DNA from: a virus
Virus record (IMG/VR): IMGVR_UViG_3300031608_001030
Span: 1-57,894 of that record
Length of the DNA stretch: 57,894 nucleotides
Direction: 5' to 3' (one strand)
Positions 1-9,711 of the stretch are shown here, piece by piece; position 1 is the first letter of the stretch; every line of letters starts with the position of its first letter. The notes below the pieces were generated by a model. It was not told the origin of the DNA, ran no database searches, and saw nothing but the letters and a program-made list of their open reading frames with translations. The translations under genes and the position numbers were made by a program.

Positions 1-77
1 TAACAGTTATTGCTTTCATCCAATTCCCATATATGGAAATCGTGTGGTCTTACTAAATATTGTGTTGGCTGTTCCAT
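1..77 (-). CDS. Hypothetical protein, C-terminus beyond window edge
   Basis: An ATG at 77 opens a frame that stays open to base 1, giving 25 residues that begin MEQPTQYLVRPHDF and continue with IWELDES. The stop lies outside the window. The composition looks protein-like and it is the last gene in the direction of transcription here. I recognise no family. The start has no Shine-Dalgarno, as for most genes in the window. Confidence 0.5.
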   Translation of the reverse strand, partial: MEQPTQYLVRPHDFHIWELDESNNC

Positions 78-133
78 AATCTATTATTTTAAATTATACC
101 CTTACGGTACTTATTATACTCAATTTTGTTAGT

Positions 134-153
134 TTATACCTTTACGGGTATAA
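134..153 (-). other. Short hairpin in the first intergenic gap
   Basis: TTATACC and GGTATAA form a 7-bp stem around a 6-nt loop. A near copy of the same sequence (TTATACCCTTACGGTA) occurs about 40 nt to the left, so the gap 78-172 holds two related hairpin-forming stretches. On the minus strand it lies just after the 83-residue gene. No clear T-tract follows, so a terminator role is only possible. Confidence 0.35.
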
Positions 154-172
154 GTTAGTATCACCATCCAAC

Positions 173-424
173 TTAATTAACTGTGTTACGTTTCAATACT
201 TCAATTAGTATCTTTAGTTCATTAGGGTCTGTAAATTTAACTGATGAATCATCGAATATTTCAACTTCCCACCCTCTCACTACATCATCACTTGCTTGCG
301 TAATTAAACATAGAGTTCCTATATCTAATGTATAGTAATGCCAATCATTCTCACTACCTGAGTTTTCTGCTGTTTCGATTTGTTTTTCAAATCCTAAATG
401 TGTAAGTGTTGCTTCTAATATCAT
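173..424 (-). CDS. Hypothetical acidic protein, 83 aa
   Basis: This is a small acidic protein with alternating hydrophobic strands (YYTLDIGTLCLI, GWEVEIF) and a C-terminal helix, suggesting a compact alpha/beta domain. Its ATG overlaps the stop of the upstream GIY-YIG gene as ATGA, so the two are probably translationally coupled. I recognise no family and see no signal peptide or membrane segment. Confidence 0.7.
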   Translation of the reverse strand: MILEATLTHLGFEKQIETAENSGSENDWHYYTLDIGTLCLITQASDDVVRGWEVEIFDDSSVKFTDPNELKILIEVLKRNTVN

Positions 425-669
425 CCTATCAATTTTAATTTATCTATTCTATTTAATTTCTTTATATAGTACTCCCGCTTTGATGCGTTAGACCTATCTG
501 AATGTGGTTCTGAATATACTAAATTAACAGGCCGTCTTGTCTTAGTGTATTTAGCTCCTTTCTTAGAATCATTATGTTCTAATACTCGTCTATCTCTATC
601 TGTAGTGATTCCTGTGTATAGTGTATTATCCGAACACTTTACTATATATACCCACCAATCTTTAGCCAT
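421..669 (-). CDS. GIY-YIG domain protein (YhbQ/UPF0213-like)
   Basis: This 82-residue protein is a stand-alone GIY-YIG nuclease-fold domain. The motif appears as VYIVKCSDNTLYTGIT, followed by the conserved region with R and H (RRVLEHN), the KKGAKYT segment typical of the YhbQ/UPF0213 group, and a late E in SKREYYIKKL. Family members cut or process branched or single-stranded DNA, but single-domain ones are poorly characterised. The length matches the family. It sits among small unknown genes, so it may be a free-standing homing-type or repair nuclease. Confidence 0.85.
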   Translation of the reverse strand: MAKDWWVYIVKCSDNTLYTGITTDRDRRVLEHNDSKKGAKYTKTRRPVNLVYSEPHSDRSNASKREYYIKKLNRIDKLKLIG

Positions 670-684
670 TTCTATTTTTCCGTT

Positions 685-870
685 CTAGTCAATATTATAG
701 TTATTTAAAGTTAACTGACTTTCGTTGAATATATGTAGTAATCCGAACTCATCCATTTCTGCTACAACCCTAACGTTCCCTTCTTTAGTTTTAAATACTG
801 ATACTATTGTACAAGGAAACTTATATCCTTTTTCTTTTGTGGCTTTATCACCTATTTTGAATTTATTCAT
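685..870 (-). CDS. Hypothetical small beta-rich protein, 61 aa
   Basis: The protein starts MNKFKIGDKATKEKGYKFPC and continues with alternating strands (TIVSVF, VRVVAEM, LLHIF), a pattern like KOW/SH3-type small barrels. No catalytic motif is visible. Its ATG overlaps the stop of the upstream gene as ATGA, placing it inside the same early operon. Function unknown. Confidence 0.65.
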   Translation of the reverse strand: MNKFKIGDKATKEKGYKFPCTIVSVFKTKEGNVRVVAEMDEFGLLHIFNESQLTLNNYNID

Positions 871-1169
871 AGTTGTTGGTTCTTTATCTTTTTCATCATC
901 TTACGATACCTCTTCTGTAGTGTACCCACTTCAAGTAACTGAATATTTGATAATGGTCTAGTGTTAAATCTTAGTAGATTAACTAAAAGTGTTACCTCAT
1001 TTGGATATAGTATCAATTTACTATTTAATAGCTTTTTGATTCCATTACGGTCCTTTAACTTCTTTATACGGATACTAGCTTCCATACGTTTTATTTGGTC
1101 AACAGTCTTACCCTCTATACTACCCTCTTCGTGTAGTATTCGATTTGTATTGTATTTATTATTTATCAT
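867..1169 (-). CDS. Hypothetical basic protein, about 100 aa
   Basis: A Lys/Arg-rich, mostly helical protein with two stretches of basic heptads (IRIKKLKDRNGIKKLL; QKRYRKMMKKIKNQQ). The reading frame opens at 1205, but the ATG at 1169 gives only an 11-nt overlap with the upstream stop and is preferred. No family recognised. The charge suggests nucleic-acid or ribosome binding, which is inference only. Confidence 0.6.
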   Translation of the reverse strand: MINNKYNTNRILHEEGSIEGKTVDQIKRMEASIRIKKLKDRNGIKKLLNSKLILYPNEVTLLVNLLRFNTRPLSNIQLLEVGTLQKRYRKMMKKIKNQQL

Positions 1170-1344
1170 CCGTATCCTTTTTCTTTGCTTTTGGCGCTCT
1201 TCCACGTTTTTTAGCTACTACATGTGTATCTTTCTTTACATTTTCTAAAATCTTTTGTAGATTGGCAATACAATTACGGTTACCACCATTTTCGATGGTA
1301 CGTTCAAGATTAGCTATAATCTCTGCTTTTTTCTTCTCACTCAT
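1159..1344 (-). CDS. Hypothetical protein with basic AT-hook-like tail, 61 aa
   Basis: The N-terminal half is a predicted helix (AEIIANLERTIENGG); the C-terminal half is very basic, with KKRGRAPKAKKK resembling an AT-hook core (RGR flanked by P and K). It may bind AT-rich DNA, which would suit this genome. Its 3' end overlaps the next gene. No database family is claimed. Confidence 0.6.
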   Translation of the reverse strand: MSEKKKAEIIANLERTIENGGNRNCIANLQKILENVKKDTHVVAKKRGRAPKAKKKDTDDK

Positions 1345-1362
1345 ATCTTTTATTTTGTTTTA

Positions 1363-1647
1363 TTAACGAACACGATTACACTCTATTTCTTTCACCGTAA
1401 CTCTGAATGTATTATCAGTTTTAATACCAACACATAATACATCTTTGATGAAGGTCTCTGCCATTTCTTCTGATTTAAAACAAATCGGTGATGTATAACA
1501 ATCCATACTTCCACAATTGGTTTCACTAGCGAATTTCTTATAAGATATTAATCCTAAGAATTTTCTCATATGATATACTCTATAGTAGGTATCAGATGCT
1601 TTTCCCATTTCATTGGTGTATTGGTTATGTTCTATGTAATATTTCAT
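1363..1647 (-). CDS. Hypothetical protein, 94 aa
   Basis: This protein has several cysteines (NCGSMDCYTSPIC) in a tight cluster that could bind metal, flanked by beta-strand-like segments. The ATG lies only 4 nt after the -7 box of promoter 1652-1683, so its mRNA is probably leaderless or nearly so. It heads a run of small genes continuing to the left edge. No family recognised. Confidence 0.65.
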   Translation of the reverse strand: MKYYIEHNQYTNEMGKASDTYYRVYHMRKFLGLISYKKFASETNCGSMDCYTSPICFKSEEMAETFIKDVLCVGIKTDNTFRVTVKEIECNRVR

Positions 1648-1651
1648 ATTG

Positions 1652-1683
1652 TAAATATACGAATTAATAATTGATTATCCTAA
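1652..1683 (-). promoter_or_regulatory. Promoter P1 (TTAGG-N19-TATATTTA)
   Basis: On the minus strand TTAGG (1683-1679) is followed after exactly 19 nt by TATATTTA (1659-1652). This matches the Bacteroidota -33/-7 layout. The downstream ATG at 1647 is 4 nt past the -7 box. Confidence 0.8.
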
Positions 1684-1986
1684 TTTATTTCGATGTATTT
1701 TAGGAATTAATTCACTTAATCGATGTAAGTTTATAGCCATACTGAGTTTTATATCTAATAATTCAGCCATTGGACCATCACCCTTCTTACATCTAAATTC
1801 AGACCACGGTAGTTGAATATATTTATGCTGTCTTAATACCACAAAACAAACGGTATTAACCTCATACACCCTATAACACCCGTCCCACTTATGAATATGA
1901 ATATAATCACCAGGTAAGCATGGCTTCTCCTTTTTGATTAATTCCTTATTTAAAAAGTAATACCATTTATTAAATGTGGCGTTCAT
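1675..1986 (-). CDS. Hypothetical protein, 103 aa
   Basis: Starts MNATFNKWYYFLNKELIK and contains a central beta-rich part with GDYIHIHKWDGCYRVYEV, which resembles a small SH3-like barrel, then a C-terminal helix. The start overlaps the upstream stop by one base (TAATG), suggesting coupled translation with the membrane protein gene. Function unknown. Confidence 0.65.
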   Translation of the reverse strand: MNATFNKWYYFLNKELIKKEKPCLPGDYIHIHKWDGCYRVYEVNTVCFVVLRQHKYIQLPWSEFRCKKGDGPMAELLDIKLSMAINLHRLSELIPKIHRNKLG

Positions 1987-2291
1987 TATAGTAGGATTTC
2001 TATTAAAAGTGGTGCTAATTTATATCCCACAAATGCCCCAATTGATGTTGGGATTGGGAATACTATGAATTTACCTAATGATGTTACATATTTAGGTCGA
2101 TTTACCACCTTACCTAAGTAGAAGTAATATATTAGATATGCAAATAACACAGCCATATCAATACCTGATGTTATTGTTACAATTACCATACTCCCTAATA
2201 GACCATAGATGAAGTTTGATAACACCCCATCAATCCATATTTCTCTCTTTGTTGAATCTTTATACTCTTCAATTAATTTATTCGGTTTCAT
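1986..2291 (-). CDS. Small integral membrane protein, 101 aa
   Basis: Three hydrophobic segments are visible (around residues 25-45, 46-62 and 75-100), with a charged N-terminus (KLIEEYKDSTKREIW). Probably an inner-membrane protein with three helices. The context of small early-type genes suggests host takeover or superinfection functions, but nothing in the sequence shows which. Confidence 0.65.
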   Translation of the reverse strand: MKPNKLIEEYKDSTKREIWIDGVLSNFIYGLLGSMVIVTITSGIDMAVLFAYLIYYFYLGKVVNRPKYVTSLGKFIVFPIPTSIGAFVGYKLAPLLIEILL

Positions 2292-2322
2292 TTTTATTAT
2301 ATTTACTATTTCTTAATTTCAA

Positions 2323-2643
2323 TTATACTTCCCAATTGAACCACTTATGCGTTTCCTTCTTTGGCGGTTCTACTACCTCAACCTCAAACTCAGTAAAAGC
2401 CACAGGTGGCTTATAATCAGCCGATGGCGCCCATTCTGTTTCGAAATCTAAATTTGGTTGTATTTTGTACCGAACATCCACATCAGGTGGTTCTATACGT
2501 TTCCCCTTTATCTTTGGTTTTGGTGAAGCCCTATCCTTTAACATCTCAGGTCTATTTATCTTTATCCAATTAATATACCATGGTGCTATTATCCGTACTT
2601 GTTCTAACGTATATCCGGCGTATTTACCTGACCTGAATTTCAT
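2323..2643 (-). CDS. DUF3820-like small protein
   Basis: The N-terminus (FRSGKYAGYTLEQV, then PWYINWIK) fits the pattern FGKYKGxTLxEV...YLxWL of the DUF3820/exonuclease-associated domain often found beside or fused to DnaQ-type exonucleases. The remaining two thirds are proline- and glutamate-rich and probably disordered. No catalytic residues are evident, so it may be a binding module. Its ATG overlaps the upstream stop (ATGA). Confidence 0.55.
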   Translation of the reverse strand: MKFRSGKYAGYTLEQVRIIAPWYINWIKINRPEMLKDRASPKPKIKGKRIEPPDVDVRYKIQPNLDFETEWAPSADYKPPVAFTEFEVEVVEPPKKETHKWFNWEV

Positions 2644-2846
2644 ATAGTACGTCTAACTCCGTTCACTACTACAACTTCATATCTACAATCACTCTTGCGA
2701 TTTGAATTCATTACTACACATATCTGTGATGCCTCTTCGAATGTATTGAATTCTAATATAGAACCCAAGCTATCGTTTAATACTACGGAAAAGTTCCTCT
2801 TTAGTGAGGTTTTTCTTATTTGATACGCTGATGTATGCTTACTCAT
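2640..2846 (-). CDS. Hypothetical protein, 68 aa
   Basis: A small mixed alpha/beta protein with a basic N-terminus (AYQIRKTSLKRNF). A helix that includes FEEASQICVVMN is followed by a final strand (YEVVVVNG). Coupled by ATGA overlap to the DUF3820-like gene downstream. No family recognised. Confidence 0.6.
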   Translation of the reverse strand: MSKHTSAYQIRKTSLKRNFSVVLNDSLGSILEFNTFEEASQICVVMNSNRKSDCRYEVVVVNGVRRTI

Positions 2847-2853
2847 AACTTAT

Positions 2854-3036
2854 TTATTTTTTAATTTCTATTGCCCACCCATATTTGATTCCATTAATCA
2901 TTCTATGCGTTATTGTGGTGTAATCACCTATCTTAGCACAGTATTCAAAATCACGAACTATCTGCTCTGCTCTAAATTCACCCTCTTCTTCTGATGTTAT
3001 TTGATATAGAGTTCCTTTGTATGTATAGGTAATCAT
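2854..3036 (-). CDS. Hypothetical protein, 60 aa
   Basis: A short protein with beta-strands at both ends (ITYTYKGTLYQIT; KYGWAIEIKK). Its start overlaps the upstream stop as ATGA. No recognisable domain; expressed with its neighbours downstream of the Acb1-like gene. Confidence 0.6.
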   Translation of the reverse strand: MITYTYKGTLYQITSEEEGEFRAEQIVRDFEYCAKIGDYTTITHRMINGIKYGWAIEIKK

Positions 3037-3260
3037 ATATTAAATGTGATACTATTATCATCCAATACTTCGTGTAGTTGGTCTCTTACAGTTTGGAGGA
3101 GCTCCTCTTCGGTTTCTGTAAATTCCTCGTTATTGTATTTAATTTTACCCCTCAACCACTGGTCTAACTCATACATAGCATCATGCCAATTATTACCATT
3201 AACTGCTAAGTTAAACTCTTCCCTATCTTCGGGTAATTCAAATTCTAATTTTGCTTTCAT
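3033..3260 (-). CDS. Hypothetical acidic protein, 75 aa
   Basis: Mostly helical and acidic (FTETEEELLQTVRDQLHEVL). It follows the Acb1-like gene directly and overlaps the next gene by ATGA. Small acidic proteins in phage early regions often inhibit host DNA-binding enzymes, but there is no direct evidence here. Confidence 0.65.
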   Translation of the reverse strand: MKAKLEFELPEDREEFNLAVNGNNWHDAMYELDQWLRGKIKYNNEEFTETEEELLQTVRDQLHEVLDDNSITFNI

Positions 3261-3262
3261 AA

Positions 3263-3808
3263 CTATTTTATTTTAATATCCAATTTGTATTTTCTACCAC
3301 TTTGCTTAGTATATTCTATGTGCTTTGGTTTTAATGAATATTCAGTTCTCGCCAAACGTTTAACGTACCTATCACCTAACCCTTGTTTAAGATATGCGAT
3401 TGTTAAATGTGGGTGGTATATTGGAAAATCAGTAGTATGTGGTAGTGTTCTCAGTGCTGTATTACTTTCACTTAGATTCTTACCATCTACATCGAATTTT
3501 AGTACATCATACTTCTGTTTGAATAGTGATACATTATTAAGTTTACAATTTGAATATGAAAAGTTACCTAATTTAGATTCAATATCATTTTCAGTAACAT
3601 TTCCATGTAATCCGTATAATAATGTAATATGTGCATCTTGTTTAAGTCCAAATTTACCATTGTCGCCTGAGAATGAGTAAATATGTGATGGTGTTATTGC
3701 CGCGTGTATGTTGGTTAGTTCAAAGAAAGAGAAGTGTAGCATTACACATCCAAAGTCGTATCTTTTTGGGTTCGCTTCATAGAATGCAGGTATTATCTCT
3801 GATATCAT
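3263..3808 (-). CDS. acb1: Anti-CBASS 2H phosphoesterase, Acb1-like
   Basis: The 181-residue protein has the two HxT motifs of a 2H phosphoesterase: H60-I-T62 in HITLLYGLHG and H134-L-T136 in YHPHLTIAYLK. The segments CVMLHFSF, KYDVLKFDVDG and LPHTTDFPIYHPH match my memory of the Acb1 family (T4 gene 57B), which hydrolyses cyclic di- and trinucleotide signals made by CBASS immunity and so blocks abortive infection. The length is close to T4 Acb1 with a short N-terminal extension. It has its own promoter (3833-3864) directly after a terminator, so it is expressed as a separate unit ahead of small early genes. An alternative is a related 2',5'-RNA ligase-like enzyme. Confidence 0.82.
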   Translation of the reverse strand: MISEIIPAFYEANPKRYDFGCVMLHFSFFELTNIHAAITPSHIYSFSGDNGKFGLKQDAHITLLYGLHGNVTENDIESKLGNFSYSNCKLNNVSLFKQKYDVLKFDVDGKNLSESNTALRTLPHTTDFPIYHPHLTIAYLKQGLGDRYVKRLARTEYSLKPKHIEYTKQSGRKYKLDIKIK

Positions 3809-3832
3809 AACTGTTTAGTTGTTTTGTTTATA

Positions 3833-3864
3833 CAAATATACGACAATTATTCCACAAAACCTAA
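3833..3864 (-). promoter_or_regulatory. Promoter P2 (TTAGG-N19-TATATTTG) for the Acb1-like gene
   Basis: TTAGG (3864-3860), 19 nt, then TATATTTG (3840-3833) on the minus strand, a full match to the Bacteroidota TAnnTTTG box. The Acb1-like ATG at 3808 is 24 nt downstream. Confidence 0.85.
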
Positions 3865-3875
3865 TTTATTAACAC

Positions 3876-3903
3876 AAAAAAGCCCATATTTCTATGAGCT
3901 TTT
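3876..3903 (-). terminator. Rho-independent terminator after the 176-aa gene
   Basis: On the minus strand an 11-bp stem (AAAAGCTCATA with TATGGGCTTTT, one G-T pair) closes a GAAA tetraloop and runs into a T-tract. It sits between the stop of the 176-residue gene and promoter P2, and so marks the end of one transcription unit. Confidence 0.88.
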
Positions 3904-3915
3904 AAGGGTTAAAAG

Positions 3916-3956
3916 ACCTACCCTGGGACGCTGTTCAAATGGGTAGCGTAGTAGGT
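3916..3956 (-). other. Nested hairpin in a 3' untranslated region
   Basis: ACCTAC/GTAGGT forms an outer 6-bp stem and ACGCT/AGCGT an inner 5-bp stem; CTACCC/GGGTAG is an alternative pairing. It lies between the stop at 3976 and the terminator, so it would be transcribed as the 3' end of the upstream mRNA. It may protect that end or be a small RNA; the function is unknown. Confidence 0.45.
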
Positions 3957-3975
3957 ACTGTTATACTTTTATAAT

Positions 3976-4506
3976 TTAGTTATTAAATCCACCGAATCCA
4001 CCGAATCCACGGTTGGTAAATCTACTAAACCAAGAACCGGGTGTTTGTTTTTGTAATGATGAAAACTTAACCGCTGGGGAAACCTTTACTGTTGGTTGTG
4101 CTATCGGCGTTGCAATAGCTGGTTTTACCTTTATAGGACTTGTTGGGAATTGTGGTTTAATATTCTTCACCAAATCATCTCTTAATATTGGTCTAGGACC
4201 TCCACCTTTTTGTGGAATATCTTTAATTGGAGTAGGTTTAATTGGAGTAGGAGTTGCCGCTACTGTAATACCCAATACACCATTATATGCGTTCGTTGCC
4301 TCATTCATAACATTTCCAGCCTTTTTACCAGCCGAACCACCTGCACTCATTGGTACATTTTCTATAACGTAATCAGCCAATTTCTTACTAAGAACGTAAG
4401 TATTTTCGAATAACGGTTGTCCTAAATACCCTTGAGTTTTTAGTAATTGTTCCGCTTCAACAAATACGTCTGCTTGATAATCTGTAAATATAATTTCTTC
4501 TGCCAT
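3976..4506 (-). CDS. Hypothetical proline-rich protein, 176 aa
   Basis: The first 70 residues form a predicted folded helical part (EEIIFTDYQADVFVEAEQLL). The rest is low complexity, rich in P, T, K and V (TPTPIKPTPIK; SPIKVKPAIATP), ending in a G/F-rich tail (RGFGGFGGFNN). No catalytic motif is visible. It ends the unit that starts at promoter P3 and is followed by a strong terminator. A structural or linker role is possible. Confidence 0.6.
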   Translation of the reverse strand: MAEEIIFTDYQADVFVEAEQLLKTQGYLGQPLFENTYVLSKKLADYVIENVPMSAGGSAGKKAGNVMNEATNAYNGVLGITVAATPTPIKPTPIKDIPQKGGGPRPILRDDLVKNIKPQFPTSPIKVKPAIATPIAQPTVKVSPAVKFSSLQKQTPGSWFSRFTNRGFGGFGGFNN

Positions 4507-4566
4507 AATGGTTTCCTTTTAATCTTTTTGTTGTTATATATAAATATGAGAATATTTCTTTTTACA

Positions 4567-5694
4567 CTAATTTTTAGTGTATTCTCTTAAAAATGTGTTT
4601 TGGTATGTTGTATTATTCAAAATTAACCAATCCATACACTGTCTAATTGCCTTATTATCGGCTTTCAAGCATTGGTTAAATCTACTAATTCTGGGTGTTA
4701 ATTTCTCTTCTATCAATGTATCTGTAGATATGATATGTGATGCTGATTGTAACCAACTCATAAGAGTTCCAGTAAATATCACATCATTTATACGGTCGTT
4801 TTTATCTTTTGATAGTTGGGATACTATATCAAATAAAGCTGTACTTAAATTACCTGCGATAATTGGTGCATTGGATTGAATTTGGAAAACAGTTTGATTA
4901 TTTACGGTGTATTCCTGTACATCAAATAGCGATTTAAGTTTAGATTGCATATCGATATTACCAATGTTTAAGTAAATTCTCTGTAATATATTTACCGTAT
5001 GTATATCAGAGCTATCGAAGAAATTGTAATTTATACAATATTTCATTGAATCTTTAACATTATATGAAACGTATATTTCATCACCAATGTTATATTCCCT
5101 AGCTGATAGGAATTTGTATGATGGGTACTCACCCTCGTTTGCTATGTACATCGGATTACCATTACGTGCATTATGATTGAATAAATCGAATCCCGGCATA
5201 AATCCAAATTCCCATGCTCTGGACTCTTTCATTAGAATCATCATTTCAACTGTATCCTTAGAGCAATTATATTCCGATACGATTCTATCCCTCACTACGG
5301 TTGTACTTTTTATATAATCAATCACATTAGAATGTACTAATGGGGATAAAGTGAACAGCGTTTCCAATTCTGCTGGGGATGAATGATATGTAGCATTACA
5401 CTTCAATCCATCAATATCCGGCTGTATGGTGTTGAACCATGGCGTTAGTGTTGAATCAACACCCTTTTCATATTCAACTGCGTACTTACCAATCATTTCA
5501 TCAATACTACCATATATCAGTGTCGATGGAAGGTTACTACTAATTAGAACCTCACTACTGTTAATCTTACCAGTAGCGAACATCCCCCACCGACCATCTA
5601 CACATTTACGGTCAATATTAGGATTAATCTGTAGATTCCAAGAAGAACCCATTGAAATTAGAGATGTTAAATCATATGCCTCACTTTCCTTCAT
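4567..5694 (-). CDS. SET-domain protein lysine methyltransferase (SETD6/LSMT-like)
   Basis: This 375-residue protein has the split SET signature: GRWGMFA (34-40) matches the G-x-G/GxFA entry strand, PGFDLFNHN (167-175) matches the PxxDxxNHx AdoMet-binding motif, and GDEIYVSYN (204-212) followed by YCINYNFF matches the GExxxxSYG...LLxxYGF end of the domain. Residues 70-150 are the insertion typical of the SETD3/SETD6/Rubisco-LSMT class, and 230-375 form a helical C-terminal domain like the LSMT substrate-binding domain. Such enzymes methylate lysine (or histidine) side chains using S-adenosylmethionine. The last Tyr of the motif is preserved as Y211. It lies 12 nt after a 34-residue basic peptide gene. 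The substrate is unknown; phage histone-like proteins or host ribosome or RNA polymerase subunits are candidates. Confidence 0.85.
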   Translation of the reverse strand: MKESEAYDLTSLISMGSSWNLQINPNIDRKCVDGRWGMFATGKINSSEVLISSNLPSTLIYGSIDEMIGKYAVEYEKGVDSTLTPWFNTIQPDIDGLKCNATYHSSPAELETLFTLSPLVHSNVIDYIKSTTVVRDRIVSEYNCSKDTVEMMILMKESRAWEFGFMPGFDLFNHNARNGNPMYIANEGEYPSYKFLSAREYNIGDEIYVSYNVKDSMKYCINYNFFDSSDIHTVNILQRIYLNIGNIDMQSKLKSLFDVQEYTVNNQTVFQIQSNAPIIAGNLSTALFDIVSQLSKDKNDRINDVIFTGTLMSWLQSASHIISTDTLIEEKLTPRISRFNQCLKADNKAIRQCMDWLILNNTTYQNTFLREYTKN

Positions 5695-5706
5695 ATCGGA
5701 TTTAAT

Positions 5707-5811
5707 TTAAGTAGTTCTTCGTAATCTCAAGTATTGACCCAATGTTGTATAGGGCCGTTTAGCCAATGAGTGTTTTCTTTTTCCTAGTCTTGTTTCTGTT
5801 TTTGTAATCAT
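5707..5811 (-). CDS. Very basic 34-aa peptide
   Basis: An ATG at 5811 gives 34 residues starting MITKTETRLGKRKHSLAKRP and ending LRLRRTT, with about a third K/R. It sits in a gap that would otherwise be empty, 3 nt downstream of the previous stop and 12 nt before the SET gene. The tight spacing and composition support a real gene. It could bind nucleic acid or be a partner or substrate of the methyltransferase; both are inference. Confidence 0.5.
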   Translation of the reverse strand: MITKTETRLGKRKHSLAKRPYTTLGQYLRLRRTT

Positions 5812-5814
5812 AAT

Positions 5815-6081
5815 CTATAAGTCTATTTCGAAATCAAATAAATCTAAATCACCCAGTCCATCGGATACAGTTGTATCCCAATCAGATAAATTATCATTTT
5901 TGAATTCATTTTCTTTTATTTCTGTTGCAAGTGATGTAGCACATGCTATTATATTATCAACCCACGCAGACTGTGCTGTCGTTAGATTTTTATCAATTGA
6001 TACAATATGTTGTCCTCCTGATGAGTTCACTAATATCAATGAGTTACTGTTAATTATTATGTTCTGTATTATTACCTTCAT
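5815..6081 (-). CDS. Hypothetical acidic protein, 88 aa
   Basis: The frame opens at 6117, but the ATG at 6081 (MKVIIQNIIINSNSLILV) gives a protein-like start and less overlap with the upstream gene. The C-terminus is strongly acidic with repeated L-D (GLGDLDLFDFEIDL), similar to acidic tails of DNA mimics. No family recognised. Confidence 0.55.
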   Translation of the reverse strand: MKVIIQNIIINSNSLILVNSSGGQHIVSIDKNLTTAQSAWVDNIIACATSLATEIKENEFKNDNLSDWDTTVSDGLGDLDLFDFEIDL

Positions 6082-6319
6082 CCTGCTGTTTTTCTTTTTT
6101 ATATAACTCGTACACATCCCACAATTCCCATAACATTGTTAAATCCTTAGATGATAACCTAATTTCATCCTTTGGTATATCAACTAACCATACATACAAT
6201 GCGTAATAACTTTTCACATCGTACACAGACCACATTTCATGTAACCATAACTTTAATTCAATAACTGAATTTTGTTGTGTTGGGGACATATCACCGTACT
6301 TTATTCCTACTTCTTTCAT
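6050..6319 (-). CDS. Hypothetical protein, 89 aa
   Basis: A helical protein rich in aromatic residues (ELKLWLHEMWSVYDV; LTMLWELWDVYELYKKE), ending in a polar tail. No domain is recognised. It lies 12 nt after the Nudix gene in the same operon. Confidence 0.6.
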   Translation of the reverse strand: MKEVGIKYGDMSPTQQNSVIELKLWLHEMWSVYDVKSYYALYVWLVDIPKDEIRLSSKDLTMLWELWDVYELYKKEKQQDEGNNTEHNN

Positions 6320-6331
6320 TTATGTTATTTT

Positions 6332-6727
6332 TTAATCGGGTTTTAAAAATATACTATATGAATCAAAAAACATTCTACCTGCCTCTTTACTCAATTTAGT
6401 TAAATCCATCTTAAAGAATTCCTTCTTTTCTACGAATCGTAATTCATCATGCTCAAGCATCTTAGCCTTACCACCTAATAATTGTAATATAAATGGTGTA
6501 AACTCAATATCAGATTTGGTTATAGTTCTGAGTTGATGAAATGGGTTTATATCTATATTCAACTCCTCTTGCCATTCACGTTTACACGCAGTCCACTCAT
6601 CCTCACCTTCATCAATTTTCCCTCCAGGGAATTCCCATTTAGATGGATATGAGTTATTATTTGATTTTCGTTTTCCTATTAATACAGTATTACCTCTAAT
6701 CAATATCCCACATACTACCTTTATCAT
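6332..6727 (-). CDS. Nudix hydrolase (MutT-like)
   Basis: The Nudix box is complete: G36 starts GGKIDEGE, followed by seven residues and REWQEELNI, matching Gx5Ex7REUxEExGU. The 131-residue length and N-terminal VVCGILIRGNTVLIGKR resemble MutT, which hydrolyses 8-oxo-dGTP and other nucleoside triphosphates. In phages these enzymes clean or adjust nucleotide pools. Its start overlaps the preceding 56-residue gene by 32 nt. Confidence 0.9.
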   Translation of the reverse strand: MIKVVCGILIRGNTVLIGKRKSNNNSYPSKWEFPGGKIDEGEDEWTACKREWQEELNIDINPFHQLRTITKSDIEFTPFILQLLGGKAKMLEHDELRFVEKKEFFKMDLTKLSKEAGRMFFDSYSIFLKPD

Positions 6728-6866
6728 TCATCAAATTATTTAACTTACTATATAGTCCTATGGTTAACTCCGTTTGATTATTCAACGGCCATAGGATACC
6801 CAAATACTCAAATGAGTATTGTTGTGTTATTGGTTCGGTGTTATTGAATATACTATTATCAAACAT
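6696..6866 (-). CDS. Hypothetical protein, 56 aa
   Basis: An ATG at 6866 opens a 56-residue frame beginning MFDNSIFNNTEPITQQ and including YLGILWPLNN. It is the first gene after promoter P3, fills an otherwise empty stretch, and overlaps the Nudix start. No family recognised. Confidence 0.5.
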   Translation of the reverse strand: MFDNSIFNNTEPITQQYSFEYLGILWPLNNQTELTIGLYSKLNNLMNDKGSMWDID

Positions 6867-6889
6867 ATTTCTTTTTTGTTATTACTATG

Positions 6890-6921
6890 TAAATATACAA
6901 CTTATTTTGTATAAAACCTAA
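6890..6921 (-). promoter_or_regulatory. Promoter P3 (TTAGG-N19-TATATTTA)
   Basis: TTAGG (6921-6917) and TATATTTA (6897-6890) with 19 nt between. It starts the unit 56-aa gene, Nudix, two unknowns, basic peptide, SET protein, 176-aa protein, ending at the 3876-3903 terminator. Confidence 0.82.
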
Positions 6922-6950
6922 TTAATCTACTATTATTTTATAATACCATA

Positions 6951-9710
<2,760 letters not shown>

Positions 9711-9711
9711 A

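Noticed and set aside
3285-3680. 131-aa open frame on the plus strand
   Set aside because: It is antisense to the Acb1-like gene, has no promoter or protein-like composition, and mirrors its codon pattern.
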